From assembly GCF_000211855.2 (NCBI RefSeq), contig NC_015638.1, forward strand, positions 1,798,001 through 1,862,000: DNA of 64,000 nt. Reading direction: 5' to 3'. The notes under the pieces are model-generated. The model did no database searches, was not told the origin of the DNA, and saw only the letters and a program-made list of their open reading frames with translations. Source of the stretch: Lacinutrix sp. 5H-3-7-4 (GTDB lineage Bacteria > Bacteroidota > Bacteroidia > Flavobacteriales > Flavobacteriaceae). Positions 43,908-52,618 of this stretch are shown one piece after another. Position 1 is the stretch's first letter; each line of letters starts with the position of its first letter. A program made the position numbers and the translations under genes.

Positions 43908-44807
43908 TTAAATAGTTACATTACTATTAGCAAGTTTATTTTTTTTATAAGTCATGGGAGATATACCTTTTATTTTTTTAAACGATTTGTAGAAATGTTC
44001 GTAAGTATTAAAACCACTTTGGAAAGCAACACTTTGTAAACTATCGATACTTTTAATTATTTTTAATGAATATTTAATACGTTCTTCCATTATATAATTT
44101 ACAGGAGTAACTCCAAAAGTCTCTTTAAATCTGCTGAAGAGTTTTGTTTTTCCAAAACCAGAAATACGCACCAAATCATTTATAGTAATTTTATTTCTTA
44201 AATTCGTTTTTATATAGCTTATTGTTTTTTCTAAATTCCTATCTTTTATTTTATTCCTCACATTTTCTACCAACAGTGATCCAGCTTCAGTTTGTAGCAC
44301 TCTCAAAATTAACTCTCGTAAAATAACATTGTTAATTCTAGAACTAAGTCCAGTATTGCCTAATTTTAAATATTTGTAAAAGCGTTCGAAGCTTTCAATA
44401 GTGTTAGAATCATTAGAAATAAAATGAGAATGTTTTTCATTTAAAGTATAATCAAAATTTGTTTTCCAAGCTTCGTCTTCCATTAATTCTAGTACTAGAT
44501 TTTCAATAAATTTAGGTTCAACATCAAGCACTAGGCATTTTGTTGGGTTAGAAAAACTAGCGTTACTTATTTCTACAGTTTGAGTTATGTTAATTTCTGG
44601 AATAAATACCATGCCTGGAAAAAACTCAACCTTAACATTTTTAGAAACAACTGTTTTGTGTCCCGAAAGCATTATAGTAATCATGTATTTATCAAAAGTA
44701 AATAGAATGTCCTTGCAAGGAGAGTTTGTTTCGTAAATGGTTAATAGTCCATTATCAAACTTATATTCTGTGCTTTTCTCAATAAAAATTTTTCTCTCAA
44801 TTTTCAT
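43908..44807 (-). CDS. AraC family regulator of the aldehyde dehydrogenase/PaaK operon
   Basis: A 299-residue protein. The C-terminal AraC DNA-binding domain (about 200-295) has ITINDLVRISGFGKTKLFSR, the signature VAFQSGFNTYEHFYKSFKK and SPMTYKK. The N-terminal 190 residues look like a beta-rich effector domain. I chose the ATG at 44807; the longer in-frame start at 44846 (TTG) overlaps a TATATTTG box. Divergent from the ALDH-paaK-GMC operon, so it is the likely regulator, as FeaR is for phenylethylamine genes in E. coli (analogy only). Confidence 0.87.
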   Translation of the reverse strand: MKIERKIFIEKSTEYKFDNGLLTIYETNSPCKDILFTFDKYMITIMLSGHKTVVSKNVKVEFFPGMVFIPEINITQTVEISNASFSNPTKCLVLDVEPKFIENLVLELMEDEAWKTNFDYTLNEKHSHFISNDSNTIESFERFYKYLKLGNTGLSSRINNVILRELILRVLQTEAGSLLVENVRNKIKDRNLEKTISYIKTNLRNKITINDLVRISGFGKTKLFSRFKETFGVTPVNYIMEERIKYSLKIIKSIDSLQSVAFQSGFNTYEHFYKSFKKIKGISPMTYKKNKLANSNVTI

Positions 44808-44843
44808 ATTATGAATTATAGTTAATAAAAGAGGTGTATAATT

Positions 44844-44851
44844 CAAATATA
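44844..44851 (-). promoter_or_regulatory. TAnnTTTG -7 box for the AraC gene
   Basis: The minus strand reads TATATTTG, 37 bases upstream of the ATG at 44807. This supports that start. Confidence 0.55.
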
Positions 44852-45003
44852 CGTAATTTTAATAGTTAAAAATTGTTAAATGTGTTATAGTTTGAGTAAT
44901 GCGTATAATAATTCAATAATTTTTTCTTTTTGAATGGTAATTTGGTGCAAAGTTGTTTTAACTCATAAAATAATAACTAAATAAATAATTTCTAAACCTT
45001 ATC

Positions 45004-46419
45004 ATGAAAACGTACAATACAATAATAGGAGGAAAACAAATAACGGCAAAAAACACCTTTGAAGTTAAAAATCCTGCTACCGAAGAACTTATCGGTCACG
45101 CACCAATTTCTACCAAAACAGAAGTAGAACAAGCAGTTAATGCTGCAAAAAAAGCACAGCCAAGTTGGGCTGCTTTAGAAGATGATGTGAGAAAAGACTA
45201 TATAATGAAAGTTGCAGATGTACTTTCTAATAATACAGAAATATTAGCAAGATGGATAACAAAAGAACAAGGGAAACCTTTGGCTGGGCCTGGTTCTATG
45301 TTTGAAATGGAAGCGTGTGTTGGTTGGACTCAAGTTCCAGCATCTTTAGATTTGCCTGTTGAGGTTGTTTTTGAAGATGACACTAGGCGAGACGAATTAC
45401 ATAGAAAACCAATAGGTGTTGTAGCAGCAATAGCACCTTGGAATTGGCCTTTAATGATTGCTATTTGGCAAATAATTCCAGCAATTAGAGCAGGAAATAC
45501 GGTTGTTTTAAAACCTTCGGAATATACTACAATTGGTACTCTAGAAATGGTAAGATTAATTAATGAAGTGTTGCCTGCTGGAGTTTTAAATACGGTAAGT
45601 GGTCCAGGAGAAATTGGAGCAGAGTTAGTTGCTAATAAAGATGTTGGTAAAGTAATGTTCACTGGATCTAACAGTACTGGTGAAAAAATTATTAAGGCTA
45701 CTGCTGGGAATATGACGCGTTTAACTTTAGAATTAGGAGGTAACGATGCTGCAATTATAATGGAAGATATAAATGCTGAAGCTATAGCTGAAGGTTTATT
45801 TTGGGGGTCGTTTTTAAATATGGGACAAACATGTGCTTGTGCCAAACGATTGTATGTTCATGAGAGTAAATATGAAGAAGTAATTAGTGTTCTTAGTGAT
45901 TTGGCTCAAAAAATGCCTATGGGAAATGGTTTAGACGAAGGTGTTGTTTTAGGACCAATTCAAAATAAAATGCAGTATGATAAAGTGGTGGACTTGGTAG
46001 AAGATGCTAAAGCAAATAACGCTCGAATAGTTTGTGGAGGATCTGCCAAAGAAGGGAAAGGTTTTTTCTATCCAATTACAATTATAGCAGATGTTACAGA
46101 TGGAACAAGAATAGTAGACGAAGAGCAATTTGGACCTGTTTTACCAATTATTAAATATTCGAATATTGAAGAAGCTATAAAAAGTGCTAATAGGTTAGAA
46201 GCTGGTTTGGGAGCTTCAGTTTGGTCTTCAAATATAGACGAAGCTAAAAAAGTGGCAGCAAGAGTAGAAGCAGGAACCGTTTGGATAAATCAACATGGAG
46301 CAATACATCCAATGGTTCCTTTTGGAGGAATTAAAGGATCTGGTTATGGAGTAGAGTTTGGAGTAGATGGACTAAAATCTGTAACTCAGCCACAAGTAAT
46401 TAGTATTAATAAAGCTTAA
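45004..46419 (+). CDS. NAD(P)-dependent aldehyde dehydrogenase
   Basis: A 471-residue ALDH-superfamily enzyme. APWNWPLMIAIWQIIPAIRA near 140-159, FTGSNSTGEKI, the catalytic Glu in LELGGNDAA, and the catalytic Cys in GQTCACAKRL are all present. It oxidises an aldehyde to the acid. In this operon, with a CoA ligase and a GMC oxidoreductase, phenylacetaldehyde or a similar arylaldehyde is the likely substrate, giving phenylacetate for PaaK. First gene of the AraC-linked operon, 8 bases before paaK. Confidence 0.88.
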   Translation: MKTYNTIIGGKQITAKNTFEVKNPATEELIGHAPISTKTEVEQAVNAAKKAQPSWAALEDDVRKDYIMKVADVLSNNTEILARWITKEQGKPLAGPGSMFEMEACVGWTQVPASLDLPVEVVFEDDTRRDELHRKPIGVVAAIAPWNWPLMIAIWQIIPAIRAGNTVVLKPSEYTTIGTLEMVRLINEVLPAGVLNTVSGPGEIGAELVANKDVGKVMFTGSNSTGEKIIKATAGNMTRLTLELGGNDAAIIMEDINAEAIAEGLFWGSFLNMGQTCACAKRLYVHESKYEEVISVLSDLAQKMPMGNGLDEGVVLGPIQNKMQYDKVVDLVEDAKANNARIVCGGSAKEGKGFFYPITIIADVTDGTRIVDEEQFGPVLPIIKYSNIEEAIKSANRLEAGLGASVWSSNIDEAKKVAARVEAGTVWINQHGAIHPMVPFGGIKGSGYGVEFGVDGLKSVTQPQVISINKA

Positions 46420-46427
46420 TTTTTAAT

Positions 46428-47714
46428 ATGATTTACAATAAAAAAATAGAAACGTTACCATTAGAAGAACTTAGAAAACTTCAAAACCAACGTTTAGCAA
46501 CCATGCTTAATCGTATTTATACAAAAGTGCCTTTTTATAAAAACAAATTCGATGAGTTAGGTATAAGACCAAGTGATATTAAAGGTGTTCAAGATTTGCA
46601 TTTGTTACCATTTACAAAAAAAACAGACTTAAGAGATCATTATCCTTTTGGGTTGTTTACTTGTGGAGTAGACCAATTAAGTAGAATTCATTGTTCTAGT
46701 GGTACAACAGGAAAGCCAACAGTGGTTGGTTATACTAAAAACGATTTAGATGTTTTCGATGAAGTTGTAGCAAGGTCGTTAGCTTGTGCAGGAGCAACAC
46801 CAGAAATGCGTTTACATAATGCATATGGTTATGGTTTGTTTACAGGAGGTTTAGGTTTACATAGTGGAGCAACAAAAATGGGAATGACAGTAATTCCAGT
46901 TTCTGGCGGAATGACAGATAGGCAACTTCAACTTTTAGAAGATTTTCAGTCAGAGGTTATTTGTTGTACGCCTTCGTATGCGCAAACTATTGCTAATGAA
47001 TGTGAAAAAAGAGGAATAGATCCATCAAGATTCAATTTAAAATATGCCATTCTAGGAGCAGAACCTTGGACAGATGCGATTAGAGATGAAATTGAGCAAA
47101 AGTTAAATGTAAAAGCAACTAATATTTACGGGTTAAGTGAAATTATTGGGCCTGGAGTTTCTCAAGAAGATTTTGAAGAGCAAGGTACTGGTAGTTATAT
47201 ATGGGAAGATCATTTTTATCCAGAAATAGTAGATAAAGATACTGGAGAACCTTTGCCTTATGGAGAAGAAGGTGTTTTGGTTTTAACAACATTAACTAAA
47301 GAAGCTTTTCCTGTTTTAAGATATTGGACTAATGATATTTGTAGTCTTTCTTACGATAATAGTATAAAACGAACGCATGTAAAAATGAGTCCTATAAAAG
47401 GAAGATCAGACGATATGCTAATAATAAGAGGTGTTAATCTTTTTCATACTCAAGTGGAAGATGTAATATCAAATATTGAAGAGTTATCTCCTAATTATCA
47501 GCTAATAGTTTCTAAAGATAAAGCTATGGACATAGTAGAAGTTAAAGTAGAAGTGGTAGATAATTCTTTATTAAATAATGAAAGCTTAATAAAAAAGTTT
47601 TCAAAAAAAATAAAAGATAATATAGGTCTGTCTATGAAAATTAACCTTCAGGCAATAGGAACAATACCTAGAAGTGAAGGAGGAAAACTCAATAGAATAC
47701 TTGATAAAAGATAA
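46428..47714 (+). CDS. paaK: Phenylacetate--CoA ligase PaaK
   Basis: A 428-residue adenylating enzyme that activates phenylacetate with ATP and CoA. Motifs: HCSSGTTGKPTVVGYTKND (P-loop-like A3, about 89-107), YGLSEIIGPG and the final KGRSDDMLIIRGVNLF with IPRSEGGKLNRI. The length matches the 437-aa E. coli enzyme. Found in the aldehyde dehydrogenase/GMC operon rather than next to paaE, so entry of phenylacetate may be under a different regulator than the ring-cleavage genes. Confidence 0.92.
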   Translation: MIYNKKIETLPLEELRKLQNQRLATMLNRIYTKVPFYKNKFDELGIRPSDIKGVQDLHLLPFTKKTDLRDHYPFGLFTCGVDQLSRIHCSSGTTGKPTVVGYTKNDLDVFDEVVARSLACAGATPEMRLHNAYGYGLFTGGLGLHSGATKMGMTVIPVSGGMTDRQLQLLEDFQSEVICCTPSYAQTIANECEKRGIDPSRFNLKYAILGAEPWTDAIRDEIEQKLNVKATNIYGLSEIIGPGVSQEDFEEQGTGSYIWEDHFYPEIVDKDTGEPLPYGEEGVLVLTTLTKEAFPVLRYWTNDICSLSYDNSIKRTHVKMSPIKGRSDDMLIIRGVNLFHTQVEDVISNIEELSPNYQLIVSKDKAMDIVEVKVEVVDNSLLNNESLIKKFSKKIKDNIGLSMKINLQAIGTIPRSEGGKLNRILDKR

Positions 47715-47738
47715 AATTAAACCTTAAAATTTAACAAT

Positions 47739-49244
47739 ATGAATTATGATTATATAGTAGTTGGAGCTGGATCTGCAGGCTGTGTTTTAGCAAATCGCTT
47801 GTCTGAAGATGTAAACAATAAAGTTTTATTAATAGAAGCAGGAAGTCCAGATAACGATCCTAATATTCAAGCTCCAGCAGGTTGGCCAGCAACTTGGAAT
47901 ACAGAAAGAGATTGGGCATACATGACGGTTCCTCAAAAAAACGCTGGAAATAAGGTTAAGTATTGGCCAAGAGGAAAAACCTTAGGAGGAAGTAGTAGTA
48001 TTAACGGTATGATTTACATTAGAGGTCATAAAACAGATTACGATAATTGGGCGTACCAAGGTTGTCAAGGTTGGGATTATGACAGTGTTCTACCATATTT
48101 CAAAAAATCTGAAAATTTTGAAAAAGGAGCAAATGAAGCTCATGGAGTAAATGGGCCATTGCACGTCACAACAATTAAAAAGCCTAGTCCAATTTCAGAT
48201 ATTGCAATAGCAGCCTGTAAAGAAGTTGGTTTGCCTGTAACAGACGATTTTAATACAGATATTTGGGGAGCAGGTTTAAATCACATAACGGTAACTCCAG
48301 AAGGAGAGCGTTGCTCGGCAGCTAAAGCTTTTTTAGTACCTGCACTTTCTCGCGAAAACTTAACAGTAATTACTAATGCACAAGCACAAAAACTGACCTT
48401 TAATGGTAAAAAATGCTCGGGTCTTGTATATAAAAAAGATGGAGAATTACATGAAGTTAGCTGTACTAAAGAAGTTATTTTATCTGGAGGAGCAATTGGT
48501 TCGCCTCAATTATTAATGCTTTCTGGTGTTGGTAATGCTAAAGATTTAAATGAGCATGGTATTGATAGCGTTGTAGATTTGCCTGGAGTTGGACAAAATT
48601 TACACGATCATATTTTGGTGAGTGTTATTTTTGAAGCTAAACAGCAAATTCCTGCTCCACAAGCAAATTTATTAGAAGCACAGTTGTTTTGGAAAAGTAA
48701 ACCAGAAATGATTGTTCCAGATTTACAGCCTCTATTTATGGGATTGCCTTATTATAGTCCAGGCTTAGAAGGACCTGCAAATGCATTTACATTATGTGCA
48801 GGATTGGTGCGTCCAGTAAGTAGAGGAGAAATAAAATTAAATTCAGCAAATGCGGAAGATGATCCATATTTAGATCCAAATTATCTAGGAGAACAAGCAG
48901 ATTATGATGCTATTTACGAAGCGGTCAAACTATGTCAGCAACTTGGTCGTACAAAAGCAATGTCAGAATGGATGAAAGAAGAAGTATATCCAGGAAATAA
49001 TAAAAGTGAAGCAGAAATCGAAGATTATATAAGAAACTCTTGCGAAACTTACCATCACATGGTAGGCACTTGTAAAATGGGAATCGATAGTATGTCTGTT
49101 GTAGATCCAGAATTAAAAGTACGTGGTATCGAAGGTCTTCGTGTGGCAGATGCTTCAATCATGCCAACAATAATTTCAGGTAATACTAATGCTCCAGCTA
49201 TTATGATTGGTGAAAAAGCTGCAGATATGATTTTAAAAGGCTAA
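47739..49244 (+). CDS. GMC family FAD-dependent alcohol oxidoreductase
   Basis: A 501-residue GMC flavoenzyme of the choline dehydrogenase/AlkJ-like type. The N-terminal ADP-binding motif DYIVVGAGSAGCVLANRLSE (about 4-23), the signature WPRGKTLGGSSSINGMIYIR (about 74-93) and a C-terminal TYHHMVGTCKMG are clear; the later His/Asn pair of the active site should lie in the C-terminal region. It oxidises a primary alcohol, passing electrons to a quinone. In this operon an aryl alcohol such as 2-phenylethanol is a plausible substrate (inference). Confidence 0.88.
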   Translation: MNYDYIVVGAGSAGCVLANRLSEDVNNKVLLIEAGSPDNDPNIQAPAGWPATWNTERDWAYMTVPQKNAGNKVKYWPRGKTLGGSSSINGMIYIRGHKTDYDNWAYQGCQGWDYDSVLPYFKKSENFEKGANEAHGVNGPLHVTTIKKPSPISDIAIAACKEVGLPVTDDFNTDIWGAGLNHITVTPEGERCSAAKAFLVPALSRENLTVITNAQAQKLTFNGKKCSGLVYKKDGELHEVSCTKEVILSGGAIGSPQLLMLSGVGNAKDLNEHGIDSVVDLPGVGQNLHDHILVSVIFEAKQQIPAPQANLLEAQLFWKSKPEMIVPDLQPLFMGLPYYSPGLEGPANAFTLCAGLVRPVSRGEIKLNSANAEDDPYLDPNYLGEQADYDAIYEAVKLCQQLGRTKAMSEWMKEEVYPGNNKSEAEIEDYIRNSCETYHHMVGTCKMGIDSMSVVDPELKVRGIEGLRVADASIMPTIISGNTNAPAIMIGEKAADMILKG

Positions 49245-49277
49245 TCTTAAGTCTTGATAATGTAACAGATTTGAGTG

Positions 49278-49751
49278 TTAAGAAGCACTCAAATCTATTA
49301 CATTAGTTTCTTTTCCTGTAGAAAGCGTAATTAAACTCTGTACGTTTCCTAAATAAGGTAATAACGTTAATTTCGAAATAATAAAAGTCTCGTAAGCTTC
49401 AATATCTTCAACAACAAGCTTTAAAAGATAATCAAAATTCCCACTAACTCTGTGGCACTCTACCACTTCAGGAAAATTGTTTATTTCGTTTACAAATTTC
49501 TCTAAATAACTTCGGGTATGTCCTTGCAAAGTGATGCCAATAAAAACTGTAAGTTTTAGTCCTATTTTCTTTTTGTCTAAAACGGCAACATATTTTTTAA
49601 TATAACCTTCTTTTTCTAATTTTTTAATACGCTCAAAAATTGGTGATGTAGTCATTCCTAATTCCTTAGCAATGCTTTTTGTTGTTCTATTACTATTCGC
49701 TTGTAGAATATTTAAAATTTGAGTGTCTATTTTATCAAGAGTATTTAACAT
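49278..49751 (-). CDS. Lrp/AsnC family transcriptional regulator
   Basis: A 157-residue regulator. Helix-turn-helix at about 6-60 (IDTQILNILQANSNRTTKSI and AKELGMTTSPIFERIKKLEK), then an RAM/ACT-like ligand domain with VIGIT-type strands and VECHRVSGNFDYLLKLVVED near 95-114. Divergent from the E2-ilvE-E1 operon, the same arrangement as bkdR-like regulators of branched-chain keto acid dehydrogenases, so that is its likely target. Confidence 0.88.
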   Translation of the reverse strand: MLNTLDKIDTQILNILQANSNRTTKSIAKELGMTTSPIFERIKKLEKEGYIKKYVAVLDKKKIGLKLTVFIGITLQGHTRSYLEKFVNEINNFPEVVECHRVSGNFDYLLKLVVEDIEAYETFIISKLTLLPYLGNVQSLITLSTGKETNVIDLSAS

Positions 49752-49920
49752 AAGGAAATAATATTTTAAAGACGATTATATTTAGATGTAAAAGTAAATT
49801 ATTCTTTTATTTTAACATTAATAAGAATAAAATTCTTTTTACGATTTATTTTAAAGTTTTTAACAATTGCAGATTCTAATATTTATTATCTTTATTTCTT
49901 GAAATAAAAAGATATTTAAC

Positions 49921-51225
49921 TTGAAGAATTTTGAATTAAAAATGCCCAAAATGGGCGAAAGTATAACGGAAGGAACCATCATCAATTGGTTAATTTCTGA
50001 AGGAGATAGTTTTGATGAAGGAGATATTATTCTTGAAGTAGCTACAGATAAAGTAGATAACGAAGTACCTGCGCCAGCATCTGGAGTATTGGTTAAAACC
50101 TTATTTCAAGCAAAAGATGTTGTTCCGGTTGGAGAAGTAATTGCTGTGTTAGAAGTTTCAGAAGAGGTAAAAACTTCTAATGAAACAAAGGTCTCGTCGA
50201 GCGCTGTCGAGACGTCTAAAAAGAAACAAAAGACACCAAAAAGACCAAAACCAGTTCAGCAAGCATCAGCTTCAACTTCATTTTCAACATCAAATTCAAA
50301 TACATTCTTTTCACCATTAGTACTCGAAATTGCAAAAGAACATCATATTAGTTTTGAAGAATTAGCCAGAATACCGGCAACAGGTCATGAAGGCAGATTG
50401 CGTAAAAGTGATGTGTTTCAATATATAGAAGAAGGCAGGCCATACAAATTTGCACAACCAGTAGCCGAAAAAGATCCTACGGCTTATCGTATTCCGCAAT
50501 TGCAGTTCGATAAAGGCAAAGGTAAAGTGATTGAAATGGATCGCATGCGCCAAATGATTGCAGATCATATGGTGTATTCAAAGCACACGTCGCCACACGT
50601 TACAGCTTATGTTGAGGCAGATTTAACCAATATGGTAAATTGGCGAAATGCTAATAAAGTGGCGTTTCAAGAAAAGTATGGTGAGCGTTTAACCTTTACA
50701 CCATTATTTGTTGAAGCCGTAGCAAAAGCAGTAAAAGATTTCCCAAATATTAATGCTTCGGTAGATGGTAATAGCATTATAGTAAAAGAAGACATCAATA
50801 TTGGTATGGCAACCGCATTACCAAGCGGAAACTTAATAGTTCCTGTGGTAAAAAATGCAGACACGAAAGATTTAAAAACCATTGCCAGCAATGTTAATGA
50901 ACTTGCAGGAAAAGCAAGAGAAAATAAATTGGCAGGAGACGATATAAAAGGCAGTACGTTCACAATATCAAATGTTGGAACTTTTGGTAGCGTCATGGGA
51001 ACACCAATAATAAATCAACCAGAAGTAGCAATTCTTGCCTTAGGAATTATTAAAAAACGACCAGAAGTTATCGAAACCGAAAACGGAGACGAAATCGCAA
51101 TACGTAGCATGATGTATCTATCATTATCATTCGATCATCGTGTTGTAGATGGTTTCCTTGGTGGAAGCTTCGTAAGACGTGTAGCCGATTATTTCGAGCA
51201 ATTTGATATCAATAGAGACATTTAA
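49921..51225 (+). CDS. Branched-chain 2-oxoacid dehydrogenase E2 (dihydrolipoyl acyltransferase)
   Basis: A 434-residue E2. The lipoyl domain (about 3-77) has the lipoyl-Lys in ATDKVDNEV. A linker (about 80-120) contains VSSSAVE at 91-97, encoded by a palindrome. The peripheral subunit-binding domain follows at about 124-165 (SPLVLEIAKEHHISFEELA), then the acyltransferase core ending in LSFDHRVVDGFLGGSF. The start is TTG at 49921: no in-frame ATG occurs upstream before a stop, and the first ATG at 49942 would cut the first lipoyl beta-strand. Works with E1 from this operon and an E3 encoded elsewhere. Confidence 0.92.
   Translation: MKNFELKMPKMGESITEGTIINWLISEGDSFDEGDIILEVATDKVDNEVPAPASGVLVKTLFQAKDVVPVGEVIAVLEVSEEVKTSNETKVSSSAVETSKKKQKTPKRPKPVQQASASTSFSTSNSNTFFSPLVLEIAKEHHISFEELARIPATGHEGRLRKSDVFQYIEEGRPYKFAQPVAEKDPTAYRIPQLQFDKGKGKVIEMDRMRQMIADHMVYSKHTSPHVTAYVEADLTNMVNWRNANKVAFQEKYGERLTFTPLFVEAVAKAVKDFPNINASVDGNSIIVKEDINIGMATALPSGNLIVPVVKNADTKDLKTIASNVNELAGKARENKLAGDDIKGSTFTISNVGTFGSVMGTPIINQPEVAILALGIIKKRPEVIETENGDEIAIRSMMYLSLSFDHRVVDGFLGGSFVRRVADYFEQFDINRDI
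50191..50213 (+). repeat. Palindromic repeat inside the E2 coding sequence
   Basis: GTCTCG and CGAGAC arms around TCGAGCGCTGT, in frame, encoding VSSSAVE plus a partial codon. Same peptide and orientation as the copy in E1 at 53063-53086. Confidence 0.75.
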
Positions 51226-51286
51226 TTCCTGCGACGTAGCAATCTCTTAGTAAAAGAGAGAGTATATTAATATAAATAGTATTGTC

Positions 51287-51307
51287 ATTCCATATTTGAT
51301 ACGGAAT
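51287..51307. repeat. Short palindromic repeat, E2-ilvE spacer
   Basis: ATTCCATAT.. and ..ATACGGAAT arms, preceded by GTC. A degenerate relative sits at 51225-51243. Confidence 0.65.
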
Positions 51308-51340
51308 CCACAATAAAAAATAAGTTTAATTAATGAGATA

Positions 51341-51356
51341 CCCACTTTCGTGTGGG
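51341..51356. repeat. Short palindromic repeat before ilvE
   Basis: CCCAC/GTGGG stem with TTTCGT loop, 9 bases before the ilvE ATG. Confidence 0.7.
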
Positions 51357-51365
51357 CATAAAATT

Positions 51366-52433
51366 ATGAAACATAACATTTCAATAACAACAGTAACCGA
51401 ATCTAAAGTTAAAGGCATAGACTTTAACAATATTCCTTTAGGTACAACCTTTACAGATCACATGTTTATTTGTGATTATAACAACGGTGTTTGGGAAAAC
51501 CCAAGAATAGAACCAATGGGAATGATTCCTACGCATCCAGCAGCCATGGCATTACACTACGGTCAAGCCATTTTCGAAGGCATGAAGGCAACAGTAGATG
51601 CAGATGGAAACCCAATGTTATTTAGAGCAGATAAAAATGCAGCACGATTAAATACCAGTGCAGACCGTATGGGAATGCCACATTTCCCAACAGATTTGTT
51701 TGTAGAAGGCTTAACAAAATTAGTAGATTTAGAGCGTAACTGGATTCCACCAACCGATGGTAGCGCACTTTATTTAAGACCATTTATGTACGCAGACGAA
51801 GCCTTTATAGGTATGCGTGCAGCAACACATTATAAGTTTATAATCATGGCCTCACCAGCAGGACCATTTTTTAGTAAGCGCATTAGGTTGTGGGCCGAAA
51901 AACATTATATACGTGCCGTAAATGGTGGAACAGGAGAAGCAAAAGCAGCCGGAAACTACGCCGCAGCCATTCGTCCAACAGAATTAGCAAAAGCAAAAGG
52001 ATTCGATCAAGTATTGTGGTTAGATGCTATCGAGCACAAATACATTCAAGAAGTTGGAACCATGAATATTTTCTTTAAAATCGACGGAAAATTCATCACA
52101 CCAAATCGAGACGGTTCTATATTAGACGGTATCACGCGCATGAGTGTAATCGATATTTTAAGAGATAAAGGTTATCAGGTTACAGAGCGTACAATAACCA
52201 TAGACGAGATTCAAGAAGCGGCAAAAAATAAAACATTAGAAGAAGCCTTTGGAACAGGAACAGCCGTTGGTATTGCTTACATTCAAGACATTGGAGTAGG
52301 CGATGAGGTTATACACGTATCCAACGAAAGTCCAGTAGGTTTAGATGTTAACAATACTTTAAACGCCATTAAAACTGGTAAAATAGAAGATAAATTTGGT
52401 TGGATGCTAAAAGTAGAAAATCAGTTAGCTTAA
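51366..52433 (+). CDS. ilvE: Branched-chain amino acid aminotransferase
   Basis: A 355-residue class IV aminotransferase of the mitochondrial-BCAT type. The PLP lysine is in GGTGEAKAAGNYAAAI, and QVLWLDAIEHKYIQEVGTMN follows. It transaminates Leu, Ile and Val to 2-oxo acids, the substrates of the flanking E2 and E1. I chose the ATG at 51366; an ATG 11 codons earlier (51333) would translate through the palindrome at 51341-51356. Confidence 0.94.
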   Translation: MKHNISITTVTESKVKGIDFNNIPLGTTFTDHMFICDYNNGVWENPRIEPMGMIPTHPAAMALHYGQAIFEGMKATVDADGNPMLFRADKNAARLNTSADRMGMPHFPTDLFVEGLTKLVDLERNWIPPTDGSALYLRPFMYADEAFIGMRAATHYKFIIMASPAGPFFSKRIRLWAEKHYIRAVNGGTGEAKAAGNYAAAIRPTELAKAKGFDQVLWLDAIEHKYIQEVGTMNIFFKIDGKFITPNRDGSILDGITRMSVIDILRDKGYQVTERTITIDEIQEAAKNKTLEEAFGTGTAVGIAYIQDIGVGDEVIHVSNESPVGLDVNNTLNAIKTGKIEDKFGWMLKVENQLA

Positions 52434-52443
52434 AATTTTTTGG

Positions 52444-52525
52444 GCGTTACCACAAGGGTCGCGCTTTCCGTTATATCTTTTTTGCTTTTAATGGCAAAAA
52501 AGGATGCCACATCAATCGCTAACGC
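52444..52525. repeat. ~82-bp palindromic repeat, copy 4
   Basis: GCGTTA/TAACGC inverted ends. The inner hairpin is TCTTTTTTGC with GCAAAAAAGGA, a different sequence from copies 1 and 2 but still paired. Confidence 0.8.
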
Positions 52526-52598
52526 AAACTAACGCTAACAAAAAAATCTTTTATACTAATAAAAAAGATTGATTTTGAGATTATAACAAAATAGATAC

Positions 52599-52610
52599 CT
52601 GCTTTCGCAG
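52599..52610. repeat. Short palindromic repeat before E1
   Basis: CTGC/GCAG stem with TTTC loop, followed by ACATG. The first in-frame ATG (52613) lies in this repeat's tail, so the ATG at 52619 is the preferred start. Confidence 0.6.
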
Positions 52611-52618
52611 ACATGAAT

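Noticed and set aside
31284-52618. CRISPR array
   Set aside because: The repeats are palindromic, vary in length, lie singly between genes, and lack regular spacers and cas genes.
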